The translations under genes and the position numbers were made by a program. 64,000 nt of DNA from Bidens hawaiensis (Eukaryota; Streptophyta; Magnoliopsida; Asterales; Asteraceae): contig JAIQDT010000231.1 in assembly GCA_021521415.1 (NCBI GenBank), positions 930,001 to 994,000 on the forward strand. Direction: 5' to 3'. Shown in pieces: positions 1 through 11,763 of the stretch. Each line of letters begins with the position of its first letter. Positions within the stretch are counted from its first letter, which is position 1. The notes under the pieces are model-generated. The model worked only from the letters and a program-made list of their open reading frames with translations. It was not told the DNA's origin and searched no databases.

Positions 1-670
1 GGAAAATATTTAAAACAGTTCAGTAAAAGGGGCTCGTGAAAACTCACCTTTCTGTGAGTCGGGATGTGATACAATGAACTGCTATAAGCCTGGATCTGTA
101 ATATAATATCTAGTCGTTACTATATAATTCCCATAAATTAAATACGTATCAATCGGTACATCTGGGGACATTGTTAGCCCAGTACTGTACTCGATTCGGG
201 GACAATGTTAACCCCGTGACACTTCTAAGGACTCAGATTGTGACATTGCTTAGAGTCTGACGGTCAAAATTATCATTTTTATGATTTCCTTGATTTGCGT
301 GCCTAGCACGGTTATCCGTTTTTAGTTTCAAAAATGAGTTTGGTCACACCCGACCCAAAAATGGTGTTTGACTGTTAATTTAGTTAAAGTGATGAAATTA
401 GAGCTCGGTTTGGACACCCCGTTTGGCCGCGGGGCCCGTTTCCGTCATTTAGATGCCGGAAACAGTAAAATCGGGTAAAATTACCCAAATCATCCGAATT
501 ATTTTCGGATGATTTATTTTTACTTAATTTACTTAGTTTTATGGAAATGGTCCATTTTTAAGGTTTTCATATACCAGTCAGCTCGCTTATGCGAGTTTTG
601 CCGGTTTACACGTTTTAAGCTTTAAAAATTTGTTTTTATGTTCTTTTTGGCACAAATAATTACCCGTTTA
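1..670 (-). repeat. Inverted segment of the element 1 LTR
   Basis: Bases 1-670 are the reverse complement of 8742-9411 in the 3' LTR. The two stretches have the same length and look almost identical by eye. The segment runs off the left edge of the window. An LTR copy upstream of a primer site should be in direct orientation, so this is a rearrangement, not a normal 5' LTR. Confidence 0.9.
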
Positions 671-828
671 TTTTCATGTGTAGATCATCTCTGTGAAATT
701 TCGTGCTTAGAGTTGGGTCACGAAATTTCACAGAGATGATCTACACATGAAAATATGAGATCTGTGAATTTTTGGTAATTTTTGGATAAAAGATGAATAT
801 TTGGTGAATTTTTGGTAATTTAATGCTC
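671..828. repeat. LTR turn-around: inverted then direct LTR fragment
   Basis: Bases 671-705 continue the inverted LTR copy but jump to the part matching about 8223-8257, omitting about 480 bp. At about 704 the orientation flips, and 704-828 matches 8209-8320 in direct orientation with one small duplication. The result is a near-perfect hairpin at 670-754 with arms of about 36 bp and a spacer of about 13 bp. The direct piece stops abruptly at the primer-site palindrome instead of at an LTR end in TACA. Confidence 0.85.
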
Positions 829-841
829 TGATACCAGAACT

Positions 842-853
842 TGGTATCAGAGC
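842..853 (+). other. Primer binding site of element 1, doubled as a palindrome
   Basis: TGGTATCAGAGC is the usual plant retrotransposon primer site, complementary to the 3' end of initiator tRNA-Met. Its exact reverse complement lies at 825-836, five bases upstream, giving a perfect 12 bp hairpin. The normal LTR terminus that should precede the site is missing. Confidence 0.85.
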
Positions 854-1201
854 CATTGGTTATAAAGAATTAGGATGTCTGAAAGAGATACCTAAAATAT
901 AACCAGTAGCTCAAGTATTATAGGATCTGAATATCAACTAATAATTTATTGTGACGGGATCTGGATGAACTTGGATGGACAAGTGAGTTATTATGGTCCG
1001 GAACATAATAACAGACTTGTCTGCACGGGAGAATTCAGGGGAAGTCACGAGGAACTTTAAATAGGTAAAATTGGCAACATATGTGTAAATATATGATAAT
1101 ATTATTATGTGGTAAAGTTGTATAAATAAGTATGTATTAATTTGATTATGAATTACACTATGGAAAGAACTATATGCTTGTTAACTTGTGTGCAGGTAAA
1201 A

Positions 1202-1797
1202 ATGTCAAGCCCGCATAGCTTATCAGTAGAGGAGGACCCGGAGGAGGTTAGCCCCGGAAACTCCGGGAGCCTACACGTGTCATCCGACTCCGAGCCTAGC
1301 GAGGCGAGTCACAGGAGCTCGAGCCAGTCCTCCCCGGCCCGGATCGTCAGATCCCCTACTCCACTCGCACCGCAGGCCACCTCTGTCCCTCCGGGATTTG
1401 GTCCCCGCCTTACGGCGCGGATCAGCATTCCGCGTGTCCCACCGACCTCTCCCCCACCCGACCTGCTACTCGTCGGGGAGAGTCCTCATCTCAGCCCGAG
1501 CCGATGGCTCCACCTGTCTGGGGCCTTCCTAGACAGGAGCGGGATGCGGCAGCCTGGCTACGAGTGCTCACAGAGCAAGTAAATGAGCACTCAGCCGCCC
1601 TGACCGTGGGGGTACAGAGACGGGTGTACCTTGGTGACCGCATACTGGATTGCCAGTATGCAATCGACCGGTTGACAAGGGAGTGCTCGTACTCCCTATT
1701 GATGGTTCAGCGGTTAGAGGCGTGGCTCCGGGGGGTGATGGCAGTAGTGGTGGCGTTGGTGGCAGTGATGATGTGGTGGGCATACCACCGTGTTTAG
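1202..1797 (+). pseudogene. Leader ORF upstream of gag, proline/serine-rich with a C-terminal membrane segment
   Basis: I do not recognise a named family. Between primer site and gag there is a coding-like stretch starting at ATG 1202. Its first part is Ser/Pro/Glu-rich (1202 to about 1500). The frame then shifts to another frame that runs from 1504 to 1797. The second part has a helical, charged stretch and ends in a hydrophobic Val/Ala/Met-rich segment with two Trp, consistent with one C-terminal membrane helix. Base composition is clearly more GC-rich than the flanking leader. A splice-acceptor-like TGTGCAG precedes the ATG. It could be an accessory ORF of this lineage or a captured host fragment. 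The frameshift makes this copy non-functional as read. Confidence 0.5.
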
Positions 1798-2171
1798 TAG
1801 TTATGTTTGGATGGGGATAGTCAGGGACCATTTTTTTGATACTCTGTGTAAGTAGTTAGTGGTGATACTAACACGGAGTGAATCTTGTTTAGTTATGATA
1901 CAACCACTGGCCCCTAGGGTGGGTCTCTTTTGGGGCATATCTTTATAGATACTTTTGGGTATCATTCAAGCACTGACCCTTTTACGGGTTATGTCGAGAT
2001 GATACCGACATAGGGCCCTTGTATTAAAACTTAGTTGTGTAATGTTGACTGGAAAGTATGTAAACTGATGTTTGTGTAATATGTATCAATGTTTACTAAT
2101 GAATGAAATATGTATTGTGTTTTATAATTTGAGATGGTATTGATTATATGTATTTCTTGATGTTGTGTAGA

Positions 2172-3495
2172 ATGGCACCGAAACGATCAACGAAAATATC
2201 GGAAGTAGATGTGAGCCGTTTGATTGCTCAACAGTTGGAGGCGGCGATACCGGATATAGTATCGCGCATCGCCGCCAGTATTAATAACTCGACCAATCCA
2301 ACCCCTCCGAGCAATCAAACGCCCATAAATAATGACGGGGAACAAAATGCTAATCCTCCAAGGAATGATAACACTATTCCGAGTAATGACGCACCGCCTA
2401 GGGTGGTCGTTACTGACAACAATGGCCCTATACCTACGGTGGAGACAAACCGTACTGAACCAATTCGTGCATCCAGGGGATATTCGATCAAGGATTTTAT
2501 GTTGTGCAAGCCATTAGAGTTTAGCGGGTCTGAAGGACCGAATGGGTTAGTTAAATGGATAGAGAAAATAGAATCAGTGGTGAATATTAGCAACTGTCCT
2601 GAGGATTGTGTCGTTAAGTACGCCACCTGTACATTCACCGACCATGCCTTGACATGGTGGAACACCATAGTACAGACTCGAGGTCAGGCGGCGACAAACC
2701 ACATGACCTGGACAGAGCTTAAGGCTCTTGTGTTGGAACATTTCTGCCCAAAGAATGAATTGCAGAAACTGGAAAACGAGTTGTGGAATCTAGAGATGAA
2801 GGGGGCGGACCACTTGGGTTATACCAATCGGTTTAACGAACTGTCACGAATAGTACCGTGGTTGGTCACCCCGGAGACGAAGAGGGTGGAACGTTATATT
2901 TGGGGACTTACTCCAGTAGTGAGGAGTATAGTTAACGCGAGGGGACACCAGACGTATGAAAGTGTAGTGACACAGGCTGGCATTGTCACGTATGATTTCT
3001 TACGGAGCGAATCACTAAAGGTAACAGGAGAATCCGCTGGGGGAAAACGGGGTAAACATGATCATAGAATCCAGGAAAAGCAGCAAAGCAAACGAGCTAG
3101 GCCCGCTGCCCAGAGCTATGCCATGACTAGTTCGGGCGGAAGGCAAGAACCGCAGAAAGGAACGTTTCCTAAGTGCGGGAAATGTGGTTACCACCATGGT
3201 GGCGTGTGCAAAGAGGTGGTGTGCCACCGGTGTGGCAGGATTGGACACTACGCACCAAATTGTAAGACAAATCTGAACAACCTGAACCGGCAACCGCAAC
3301 CTATTCGTGCGCAACCATTTAGAACTCAACCAGCCCCGACAGCAGAACCCGCAAGGAAATCAGATGGTGACCACTAGCCGTGCTTGCTACGAATGCGGCA
3401 GCACGGATCACTTCAAAAGGAACTGCCCGAAACTGAACCAGGGAGGAAACGGGAGACAAATCACGGGTCAGGCATCGTCGTCCAATCCGGCGTGA
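2172..3495 (+). pseudogene. gag: Element 1 gag (capsid and zinc knuckles), frameshifted
   Basis: Gag packages retrotransposon RNA. I place the start at ATG 2172, just after an acceptor-like TTGTGTAG, rather than the upstream ATG at 2148. The central part has a retrotrans_gag-type capsid core (about 2490-2950, with motifs around LTWWNT and YTNRFNELSR). It is followed by a basic linker and three zinc knuckles: a variant CX2CX3HX3C (about 3176-3211), a canonical CX2CX4HX4C (about 3221-3262), and a third CCHC at about 3388-3429. The third knuckle is in another frame, so a frameshift lies between about 3290 and 3370. An in-frame TGA at 3493-3495 then separates gag from protease. Confidence 0.85.
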
Positions 3496-3507
3496 GGCCG
3501 AGCATTT

Positions 3508-6500
3508 GTGATGGGGGCGAACGCGGCACGCCAGGACCCCAGCGTAGTGACAGGTACCTTCCTCGTCTCTGATCATTACGCTTCTGTATTATTTGATACA
3601 GGCGCCGATAGAAGTTTTGTCTCCGTTAGATTCCTTTCGATAGCAAACTTTCCTATTGGTGAAACCATAGAACCTTACACCGTAGAAGTCGCTAACGGTA
3701 AAACCATGATAGTTAATCGGATAGTTCGGAATTGCCCTTTTATTCTGAACGAACAATCCTTTCTGATTGACTTGTTACCGGTAGAATTGGGTAGTTTTGA
3801 CGTGATAGTGGGAATGGATTGGTTGGCACGTAACAGGGTAGAAATAAACTGTGAAAAGAAAACCGTCAAGATCTGGGTGTCGGATGACGAGGAGGTATTA
3901 GTGCAGGGAGAAAAATCCGGCACCATGATACCATTTATATCCCACCTCAAGGTGTTGAAATATATACGTCAGGGATGTGTGGCGTATCTAGCGAGCCTGA
4001 CGGCCGCTGATTCTGAGGAAAAACGGGTGGACGATATTCCCGTGGTACGCGAATTTCCACAAGTTTTTCCAGAGGAACTTCCTGGATTACCGCCAACCCG
4101 ACAGGTCGAATTCAGAATCGATCTGTTACCACAAGCTGGCCCTGTTGCTAAGGCGCCCTACCGACTTGCACCATCCGAGATGCAAGAATTATCCAACCAG
4201 TTGCAGGAATTGTTGGATAAAGGATTTATACGTCCCAGTTATTCCCCGTGGGGTGCACCTGTTTTATTCGTGAAAAAGAAGGACGGGAGCCTTAGAATGT
4301 GCATTGATTACAGGGAATTGAACAAGTTGACAATCAAAAATAGGTATCCTCTCCCCCGAATCGATGATCTGTTCGACCAACTACAAGGTGCGAGCTACTT
4401 TTCAAAAATAGATCTTAGATCGGGATACCATCAGGTTAGAATTCAGGAGGAGGATATCCCAAAAACTGCATTCCGGACTCGCTACGGCCATTACGAGTTC
4501 TTAGTTATGCCTTTTGGGCTAACAAATGCGCTAGCAGTATTCATGGATCTCATGAATCGAGTCTGTAAACCCTATCTCGACAAATTCGTCATTGTATTTA
4601 TTGACGATATTTTGATATACTCGAAGAGTAAAGAAGAGCACGAGCAACACTTAAAGTTAGTTTTAGAGCTCCTGGATCAGGAGAAGTTATTTGCAAAATT
4701 CTCCAAGTGTAACTTCTGGTTACAAGAGGTGCAATTCCTCGGTCACGTTATAAACCACCAAGGAATACACGTTGATCCGAGTAAGGTTGAAACAATTAAG
4801 AATTGGCAAGCGCCTAAATCTCCAAAGGAAATCCGCCAATTCTTAGGCTTAGCTGGATACTATCGTCGATTTATAGAGAACTTTTCCAGCATCGCCCAAC
4901 CTTTAACCCTCCTGACTCAAAAGGATCGGAAGTATGAATGGGGTGAAGAGCAGGAAACGGCGTTTCAAACGCTAAAACAAAGATTGTGCCAAGCGCCAAT
5001 CTTAAGTCTCCCCGACGGAGACGATGGTTTTGTCGTGTATTGCGACGCATCTCGGAGAGGGTTAGGATGCGTATTGATGCAAAATAGTAAGGTTATAGCC
5101 TATGCTTCTCGACAATTAAAAGTTCACGAGAAAAATTACACTACTCATGACCTGGAACTGGGAGCGGTCATCTTCGCACTTAAAATCTGGAGACACTATC
5201 TCTACGGTACAAAGTGCACCATCTTCACTGATCATAAAAGTTTGCAACACATATTCGATCAGAAAGAACTGAATATGAGACAACGAAGGTGGGTCGAGTT
5301 ACTAAGTGACTATGACTGTGACATCCGATATCACCCCGGCAAGGCTAACGTTGTAGCCGATGCCTTGAGTAGGAAAGATCGAGTTAAGCCACTACGCGTG
5401 CGAGCGTTGGGAATGATAGTCCAGTCGAACCTTTCGAATTTGATTCGAGTCGCTCAACGCGAGGCGTTGAAAGGGGACCAATTGGAAAAAGAGGGACTTT
5501 TCTGTAACGAGAAGAATTTCGAACAGCGTGTGGACGAAATTCTCTATTTCAAAAATCGGATTTGGATTCCGACCCTCCATGACCTTCGTGAATTAATCAT
5601 GGACGAAGCACATAAATCAAAATATTCCATACATCCGGGTTCGGATAAGATGTACAAGGATGTGAAAGAATTCTACTGGTGGCCGGGTATGAAAAAGGAT
5701 ATAGCCACATACGTCGGCAAGTGTACGACGTGTGCGAGAGTTAAGCCGTAGCACCAGAAACCCTCGGGAATGTTACAACAACCGGAAATTCCCGAATGGA
5801 AATGGGAGCAAATCACGATGGATTTCGTGACACACCTCCCTAAGACACCCCGGGGACATGATGCAATTTGGGTAGTCGTGGATCGATTAACCAAATCGGC
5901 ACATTTTATCCCGATTAGAAATAATTATAACACTGAGAGACTTGCGCAGATTTATATAAATGAAATAGTGTCTCGTCATGGCATCCCCATCTCGATCATC
6001 TCCGATAGGGATAGCCATTTCACCTCCAAACTTTGGCAAGCTGTCCAAGAAGCATTGGGAACACGTATTGACCTAAGCACAGCTTACCACCCTCAGACCG
6101 ATGGTCAGTCTGAGAGGACCATTCAAACTTTGGAGGATTTGCTTCGTGCCTGCGTACTGGACTTTAAGGGAAATTGGGATCAACATCTCCCACTCGTTGA
6201 ATTTTCCTATAATAGCAGCTACCATAGCAGTATAAAGGCAGCACCTTATGAAGCATTGTATGGACAGAAGTGCCGATCACCACTTTGCTGGTCTGAAGTG
6301 GGTGACTCGCAGGTCATTAGATCGGATCTGGTCCAGGAGACGACCAGCAAGATTCTTGAAATTAAGAACAACCTAAAAGCCGCGCGGGATCGGCAGAAGA
6401 GTTATGCCGATACCCGTCGAAAACCGTTGTCATTTGAGAAGGGGGAAAAGGTATATTTGAAAGTATCACCCTGGAAAGGAGTGGTCAGATTTGGAAAGGC

Positions 6501-6879
6501 GGGGAAGTTGGCCCCTAGATATATTGGACCATTCATTATTACTGCGAAAATCGGTCCTGTAGCATACCGATTAGAACTGCCTGATGAACTGAGTGCAGTT
6601 CACAACGTGTTTTACGTGTCGAACCTGAAACGGTGTCTGTCGGATGAGACATCGGTATTACCCTTAGAGGGTGTTCAAATAAATGATAAGCTCAACATTG
6701 TGGAGGAGCCCATAGAAATAGTAGACGGGAAAATCAAGCAACTTAGACACAATAAGATCTCGTTGGTCAAAGTTAGATGGAATTCGCAACGAGGTCCAGA
6801 ATTTACTTGGGAACGAAAAGATGAATTTCGGAAGAAATACCCCCACCTATTTCCTCAAAAGGAAGTAGTTGACGTGTAA
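3508..6879 (+). pseudogene. pol: Element 1 pol: protease, RT, RNase H, integrase, chromodomain-like end
   Basis: This is the reverse transcription and integration polyprotein. Visible in order: aspartic protease with DTG at residues 30-32 of the ORF starting at 3508; RT with a FIDD active site near residue 365 (around base 4600); RNase H with CDAS near 5040; an integrase HHCC zinc region ending near 5745. After that comes the integrase core with DRLTKS, SDRD and GQSERT blocks and a chromodomain-like C-terminus ending near 6870. A single in-frame TAG at 5749-5751 cuts the protein between zinc finger and core; the frame is open on both sides. Length and order are normal for a Tekay chromovirus. 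Confidence 0.92.
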
Positions 6880-6905
6880 AATTTCGAGGACGAAATTTTT
6901 ATAAC

Positions 6906-6915
6906 GGGGGGAGAA
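6906..6915 (+). other. Polypurine tract of element 1
   Basis: GGGGGGAGAA lies directly before TGTAACG, the first bases of the 3' LTR. This is the expected plus-strand primer. Confidence 0.85.
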
Positions 6916-7704
6916 TGTAACGATTCCGGCAAATCCAGGTATACCCTAGCCGGTATATACTAATTACGTGTCATTTAATATTGATTATATGAGTTATAGT
7001 ACGTATATACGAGTATATATGATTCATAGTACGAATCATACTCGATTATATAGTGAATCGTATTGGAATTACAATTAACCAATGAACGATTATTGAAACC
7101 CGAACGAATCGGGAATTACATTATAGACGAAGTATATAATGTTTAGTGATATTTACGAAGTATTAATGCTTCGGGATAAGTGAATTATAGCACAGAGAAA
7201 GGATTTCGATTTACTAGTACGTCGGTACGATAAACGAAACCTTTAACATCAAACCAAGCAAGAGACGATCGATCAAGCCGAAAAAGATGCGTAATTATTA
7301 ATAATATGATGTTTTAATGTCATGGTTTAAGTTTTTAAAGTTTTTAAGTCGGTTTTATGTAAATTTTATTTTAACCCGAAAAACAACCATTTTAGGCTCG
7401 TTTTAAGCCGAATTACGAGTTTAAACGAGAAACGAACTGAGCCAGATTATCCAAAACATTATCCGGATTACGGAAATCCGAATATGTGGCTAATATTGAA
7501 GTTGTGGGGCCCACCCCTACCCATTACTTGGACCGATCGGTCCCCTTTACACACATTATCATTCATTTTCTTTTTTACATCACCAAACTCTCTCAAATCT
7601 CTTCATATCTTTCAAGTATCCATCCAAATTCATCACTTTTAACCAAAAACTTGAAGGTATGAACATGTTTTAATACTTGAATCTTGTTTCTAACTCCATG
7701 ATCT

Positions 7705-8010
7705 TGAGAAAAGGAGGTTTCAAATGTAAAAATGGGTGAAAACCCGAGTTGAAACCGATTCTCGCATGATCAAGTGATGTATACAAGTTATACAAAGGAT
7801 CTTGATCCAAGTGATGAGTTAAAAGAGTTTAGAACGAAATTTTACGGTTGAAATCTTGTAAAATGAGTTTTCCATGTGAAAGACGGGTGAAAGCCCGAGA
7901 TGAAACCGACTCTTGCATGATCAAGAGATGTATACACGTTATACAAGGGATCTTGGTCCAAGAAATGAGTAAAAAGAGTCGAGAACGGATTTTTACGGTT
8001 AAAACCTTTG
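7705..8010 (+). repeat. Two diverged about 150 bp direct copies inside the LTR
   Basis: Bases 7705-7856 and 7857-8010 share the same order of motifs (GGGTGAAARCCCGAG, GCATGATCAAG, GTATACAMGTTATACAA). They read as an old tandem duplication within the LTR. No ORF explains the conservation. Confidence 0.75.
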
Positions 8011-9536
8011 TTTTTATATCAAAACCGACACTATGAAAGAAATGGTTTGATTGTTGGTGTAACTTGCTTGGTATAGTGTTATTGTGCTTGAGTGTTGTAT
8101 CTAGTGGCTAGCAAAGGCTAGAAACCAAGATCTTTGCGATCTAACGCTAGAAAACACAAGATAGTTCGGTTTTCGTGTGATTTAGTGATTTTGGACAGAT
8201 TGTAATGTGCTTAGATTTGGGTCACGAAATTTCACAGAGATGATCTACACATGAAAATATGAGATCTGTGAATTTTTGGTAATTTTTGGATAAAAGATGA
8301 AGATTTGGTGAATTTAATGCTCGGTTTTGGCCAAAAATGGTGAAAAATAGCTAAACTTGATGAAAAATTCTGGAAAATATAGGATAAGCTTTTTATAACA
8401 TATAAAAGTCACACACAAAATTTGAGCTCAGTTGGAAAAGTCTAAAGGGGCTTTTCGGTAAAACGAGTTCTAGAGCTTTCTAGCTCGGTTTTTGTGAAAA
8501 TGGCTTGAAAAATGAGTTTTGGGTTCTGGAAAAATTCCAGGGAGTTATGAGGATGGCAGGGATTATCCCAGAAAAATTTGGGATTTTTCTAAAGTCTTTT
8601 GGTATTTTTGGCATATTTAGTGTTTTAATAAGGTTTAAAAATAGATAAATAAATGTAAATATAAGAAAATAAATCTGGAAAATTTTTATAAAATTTCTTA
8701 CTGTCAATATAAGTTTTGTGCAAAATTTCAAGACCTGAGACTAAACGGGTAATTATTTGTGCCAAAAAGAACATAAAAACAAATTTTTAAAGCTTAAAAC
8801 GTGTAAACCGGCAAAACTCGCATAAGCGAGCTGACTGGAATATGAAAACCTTAAAAATGGACCATTTCCATAAAACTAAGTAAATTAAGTAAAAATAAAT
8901 CATCCGAAAATAATTCGGATGATTTGGGTAATTTTACCCGATTTTACTGTTTCCGGCACCTAAATGACGGAAACGGGCCCCGCGGCCAAACGGGGTGTCC
9001 AAACCGAGCTCTAATTTCATCACTTTAACTAAATTAACAGTCAAACACCATTTTTGGGTCGGGTGTGACCAAACTCATTTTTGAAACTAAAAACGGATAA
9101 CCGTGCTAGGCACGCAAATCAAGGAAATCATAAAAATGATAATTTTGACCGTCAGACTCTAAGCAATGTCACAATCTGAGTCCTTAGAAGTGTCACGGGG
9201 TTAACATTGTCCCCGAATCGAGTACAGTACTGGGCTAACAATGTCCCCAGATGTACCGATTGATACGTATTTAATTTATGGGAATTATATAGTAACGACT
9301 AGATATTATATTACAGATCCAGGCTTATAGCAGTTCATTGTATCACATCCTGACTCACAGAAAGGTGAGTTTTCACGAGCCCCTTTTACTGAACTGTTTT
9401 AAATATTTTCCCGGGGCGGAAAGCATGTATTTATTAAAGTATTTAAGTACATACTGATCGTATGGAAATACTTGTATATTTAAATATATATATGGTTTGA
9501 TGCATAGAATATATAAATTGTTTATCGTGTGGGATT

Positions 9537-9910
9537 GTTCTGGGGTAACATAGTTCCCAGAGGTTATTATTGTTCTGGGGTAACGTAGTTCCCAGAGGTT
9601 ATTATTGTTCTGGGGTAACATAGTTCCCAGAGGTTATTATTGTTCTGGGGTAACGTAGTTCCCAGAGGTTATTATTGTTCCGGGGTAACATAGTTCCCAG
9701 AGGTTATTATTGTTCTGGGGTAACGTAGTTCCCAGAGGTTATTATTATTCTGGGGTAACATAGTTCCCATAGGTTATTATTGTTCTGGGGTAACGTAGTT
9801 CCCAGAGGTTATTATTGTTCAGGGGTAACATAGTTCCCGGAGGTTATTATTGTTCTGGGGTAACTTAGTTCCCAGAGGTTATAAATGTTCTGGGGAAACA
9901 TAGTTTCCCG
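9537..9910 (+). repeat. 35 bp minisatellite, 11 units, alternating in pairs
   Basis: Units begin GTTCTGGGGTAAC every 35 bases from 9537 to 9887. Units alternate between ACATAG and ACGTAG at the same site for the first nine copies, so the true repeat is a 70 bp dimer. Each unit can form a short hairpin (TCTGGG with CCCAGA). Confidence 0.9.
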
Positions 9911-10284
9911 CATAATAACATTGTTTAATAAATGATTATTAAAATGATCTGTCAGTGTTTATTTAAATTAGTGAAACTCACCAACTATTCGTAGTTGACC
10001 CGTTTTCTTTACATGTTTTCTAGGTATGCCCAAGTTGGAATGATTGATATGTGCTTAATGATCTGTGCTACTTGATGGAAGATTGCTGATCTATATTTTG
10101 TAATGAATATATTAATGTCTTATCGGTAAAACTTGTGTGTAACGCCTAGACAATAACGAAACTAGCAACAATGTAATATGATATAAATTAATGTAGTTGT
10201 ATTTTCTTTATAAGCAAGGCTGTTGATATCAGATGTGTCTGTTGCATCCCGTGTACGTTTCCGCTGCGGTTACGGGGTGTTACA

Positions 10285-10660
10285 GTACGTATGTGTAATA
10301 CAACATTAACGCACATGTGCACTATGTCGACTTTTATTTTTTATTATTTTTTTCCATATAATACAATACTAATACACATATACAATACACAAATATTGAA
10401 TATATGCAATTAAATACTATTAAACTTGAAAATACATAGTAATACACATGTGTAATACAACGGTACCGCACATTAGTACGTATGTGCATTACAGCGGGTT
10501 TTTTTTATATTTTTTTTATATTTTTTCGAGCAAAGGGTAAGAAAGTATAAGAATAATGGCAAAAACAGAAATTTGAAAATATTTTTTATTTTTAATTAAA
10601 AATAATTATTTAGAAGTTTTTAAGTTTTCTCTCTAAAGATGAGTTTTTTCTTGACCCTCT

Positions 10661-10718
<58 letters not shown>

Positions 10719-10723
10719 GTAGG
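10285..10723. other. AT-rich spacer with (AT)n microsatellite
   Basis: No gene seen. Short related phrases such as GTAATACAAC and CGCACATGTGC recur at 10300 and 10450. An (AT)n tract spans about 10660-10716 and borders the TIR element that starts at 10724. Confidence 0.6.
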
Positions 10724-11035
10724 TTAACGTACAATAATCAGTTATCGTACATTAGGTACGCGAGCTTTTTGAACGTCGATTTCATTTTCATGCGGTGGCA
10801 TAACTATAAATAACTTAAATTTAATTCAATGATCTAATTCATTAATTGATTTATCGAGCATCCATCCATATCAATATAATTCCACCGTCGATCAGTATCA
10901 AACTAATTTGCAGATCGATATCAAACTAATTGAGTTTATTATCTAACCCTAAAAAAGATGGTGGGACTGGCCGTCATCTTCTCAGGCAGGCAACTCAATA
11001 AGGCAATAGAGATGGATTAGTTGAGTAGAAATAAC

Positions 11036-11135
11036 CTTAGGAACACAGTTCAATAACGAGCTTTCTTGCGCACCAAGCTCTTCAACAAATATACGTTTGG
11101 CATAAGCATCGCCAACTCCATGAAGCGCATCAAAG
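11036..11135 (-). pseudogene. Exon fragment of cytosolic phosphoglucomutase
   Basis: Read on the minus strand, this 100 bp block encodes a peptide with FDALHG, YAKRIFVEELGA and SLLNCVPK. These match the conserved region before the GHPDPN motif of plant cytosolic phosphoglucomutase, which interconverts glucose 1- and 6-phosphate. The block begins after an acceptor-like AACAG and ends at a donor-like AAG|GTTATT, so it is one exon with its intron edges. No other part of the gene was seen nearby. It is best read as a captured fragment inside the TIR element. Confidence 0.7.
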
Positions 11136-11763
11136 CTGTTAAGACAATTTTGCAAAAGCACAGTCAGTCAAAGGAATCAACGGTAGCACAAAATGATGGA
11201 AAAGAAATAGTACACACCATGTAACATCCTAAAATTTATAATGTTAAATAAAGAAAGTTACGTTTAGTGATTTCGCGTTATTAATTAATTAATGTCGAGT
11301 AAAGAACGGATCATGGATTTAGATTAATTGAGATGGGTTAAATGAGAATGGGCCTTAGGTCCATGGGCTTTAAGGGATATAAATATCCCCTAAACCAACC
11401 TAAAACCCTAAACCCTTATTTCAATTCCATCATAATCTCTACACACTCCAAACACACATACACCATAAACGAGCAAGATTCGAGAGAGAGTAAACGTTAG
11501 TTGGTATTAGATCTTATTACATGAGATCTAGAGTGCATAAACAAGCTAACCAAGATCGAACGAGCGCTAAAGGTATGTTCTTGACCTTTAAAGTTTACGT
11601 TTTATTGAACGTTTTTGAATGTCCTTAAGCTTAAAGATCCAAGCTTTAGTATATACGGGATATATATACGACTGAAAATGGTTAGAGAACGTTAGTGGGT
11701 GATGTCGAACCATAACAAGGGTATTAAAATCGCCAAAATGCTTGATAAAAACCAAACCCGTAG

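Larger units (their letters stand above)
1..10284 (+). mobile_element. Ty3/gypsy chromovirus (Tekay-like) element 1, 5' end rearranged
   Basis: Order seen: rearranged LTR pieces (1-828), tRNA-Met primer site (842-853), leader ORF, gag, protease-RT-RNase H-integrase, polypurine tract (6906-6915), 3' LTR (6916-10284). The gene order (integrase after RNase H), the C-terminal chromodomain-like end of the polyprotein and the very long LTR fit the Tekay/Del chromoviruses. The left boundary lies outside the window, so the target duplication cannot be checked. Coding is broken by at least one frameshift and two stop codons, so the copy cannot act on its own. Confidence 0.9.
6916..10284 (+). repeat. 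Element 1 3' LTR, 3.37 kb
   Basis: It starts TGTAAC after the polypurine tract and ends GTGTTACA at 10284. Inside it are a roughly 150 bp direct duplication (7705-8010), the 670 bp region matched in inverted orientation at the window's left edge, and a 35 bp minisatellite. The length is typical of Tekay-type LTRs. The 5' LTR cannot be compared end to end. Confidence 0.88.

Noticed and set aside
9537..9910. CRISPR-like array
   Set aside because: Units are contiguous with no unique spacers, lie in a plant LTR, and the unit itself varies. It is a minisatellite.
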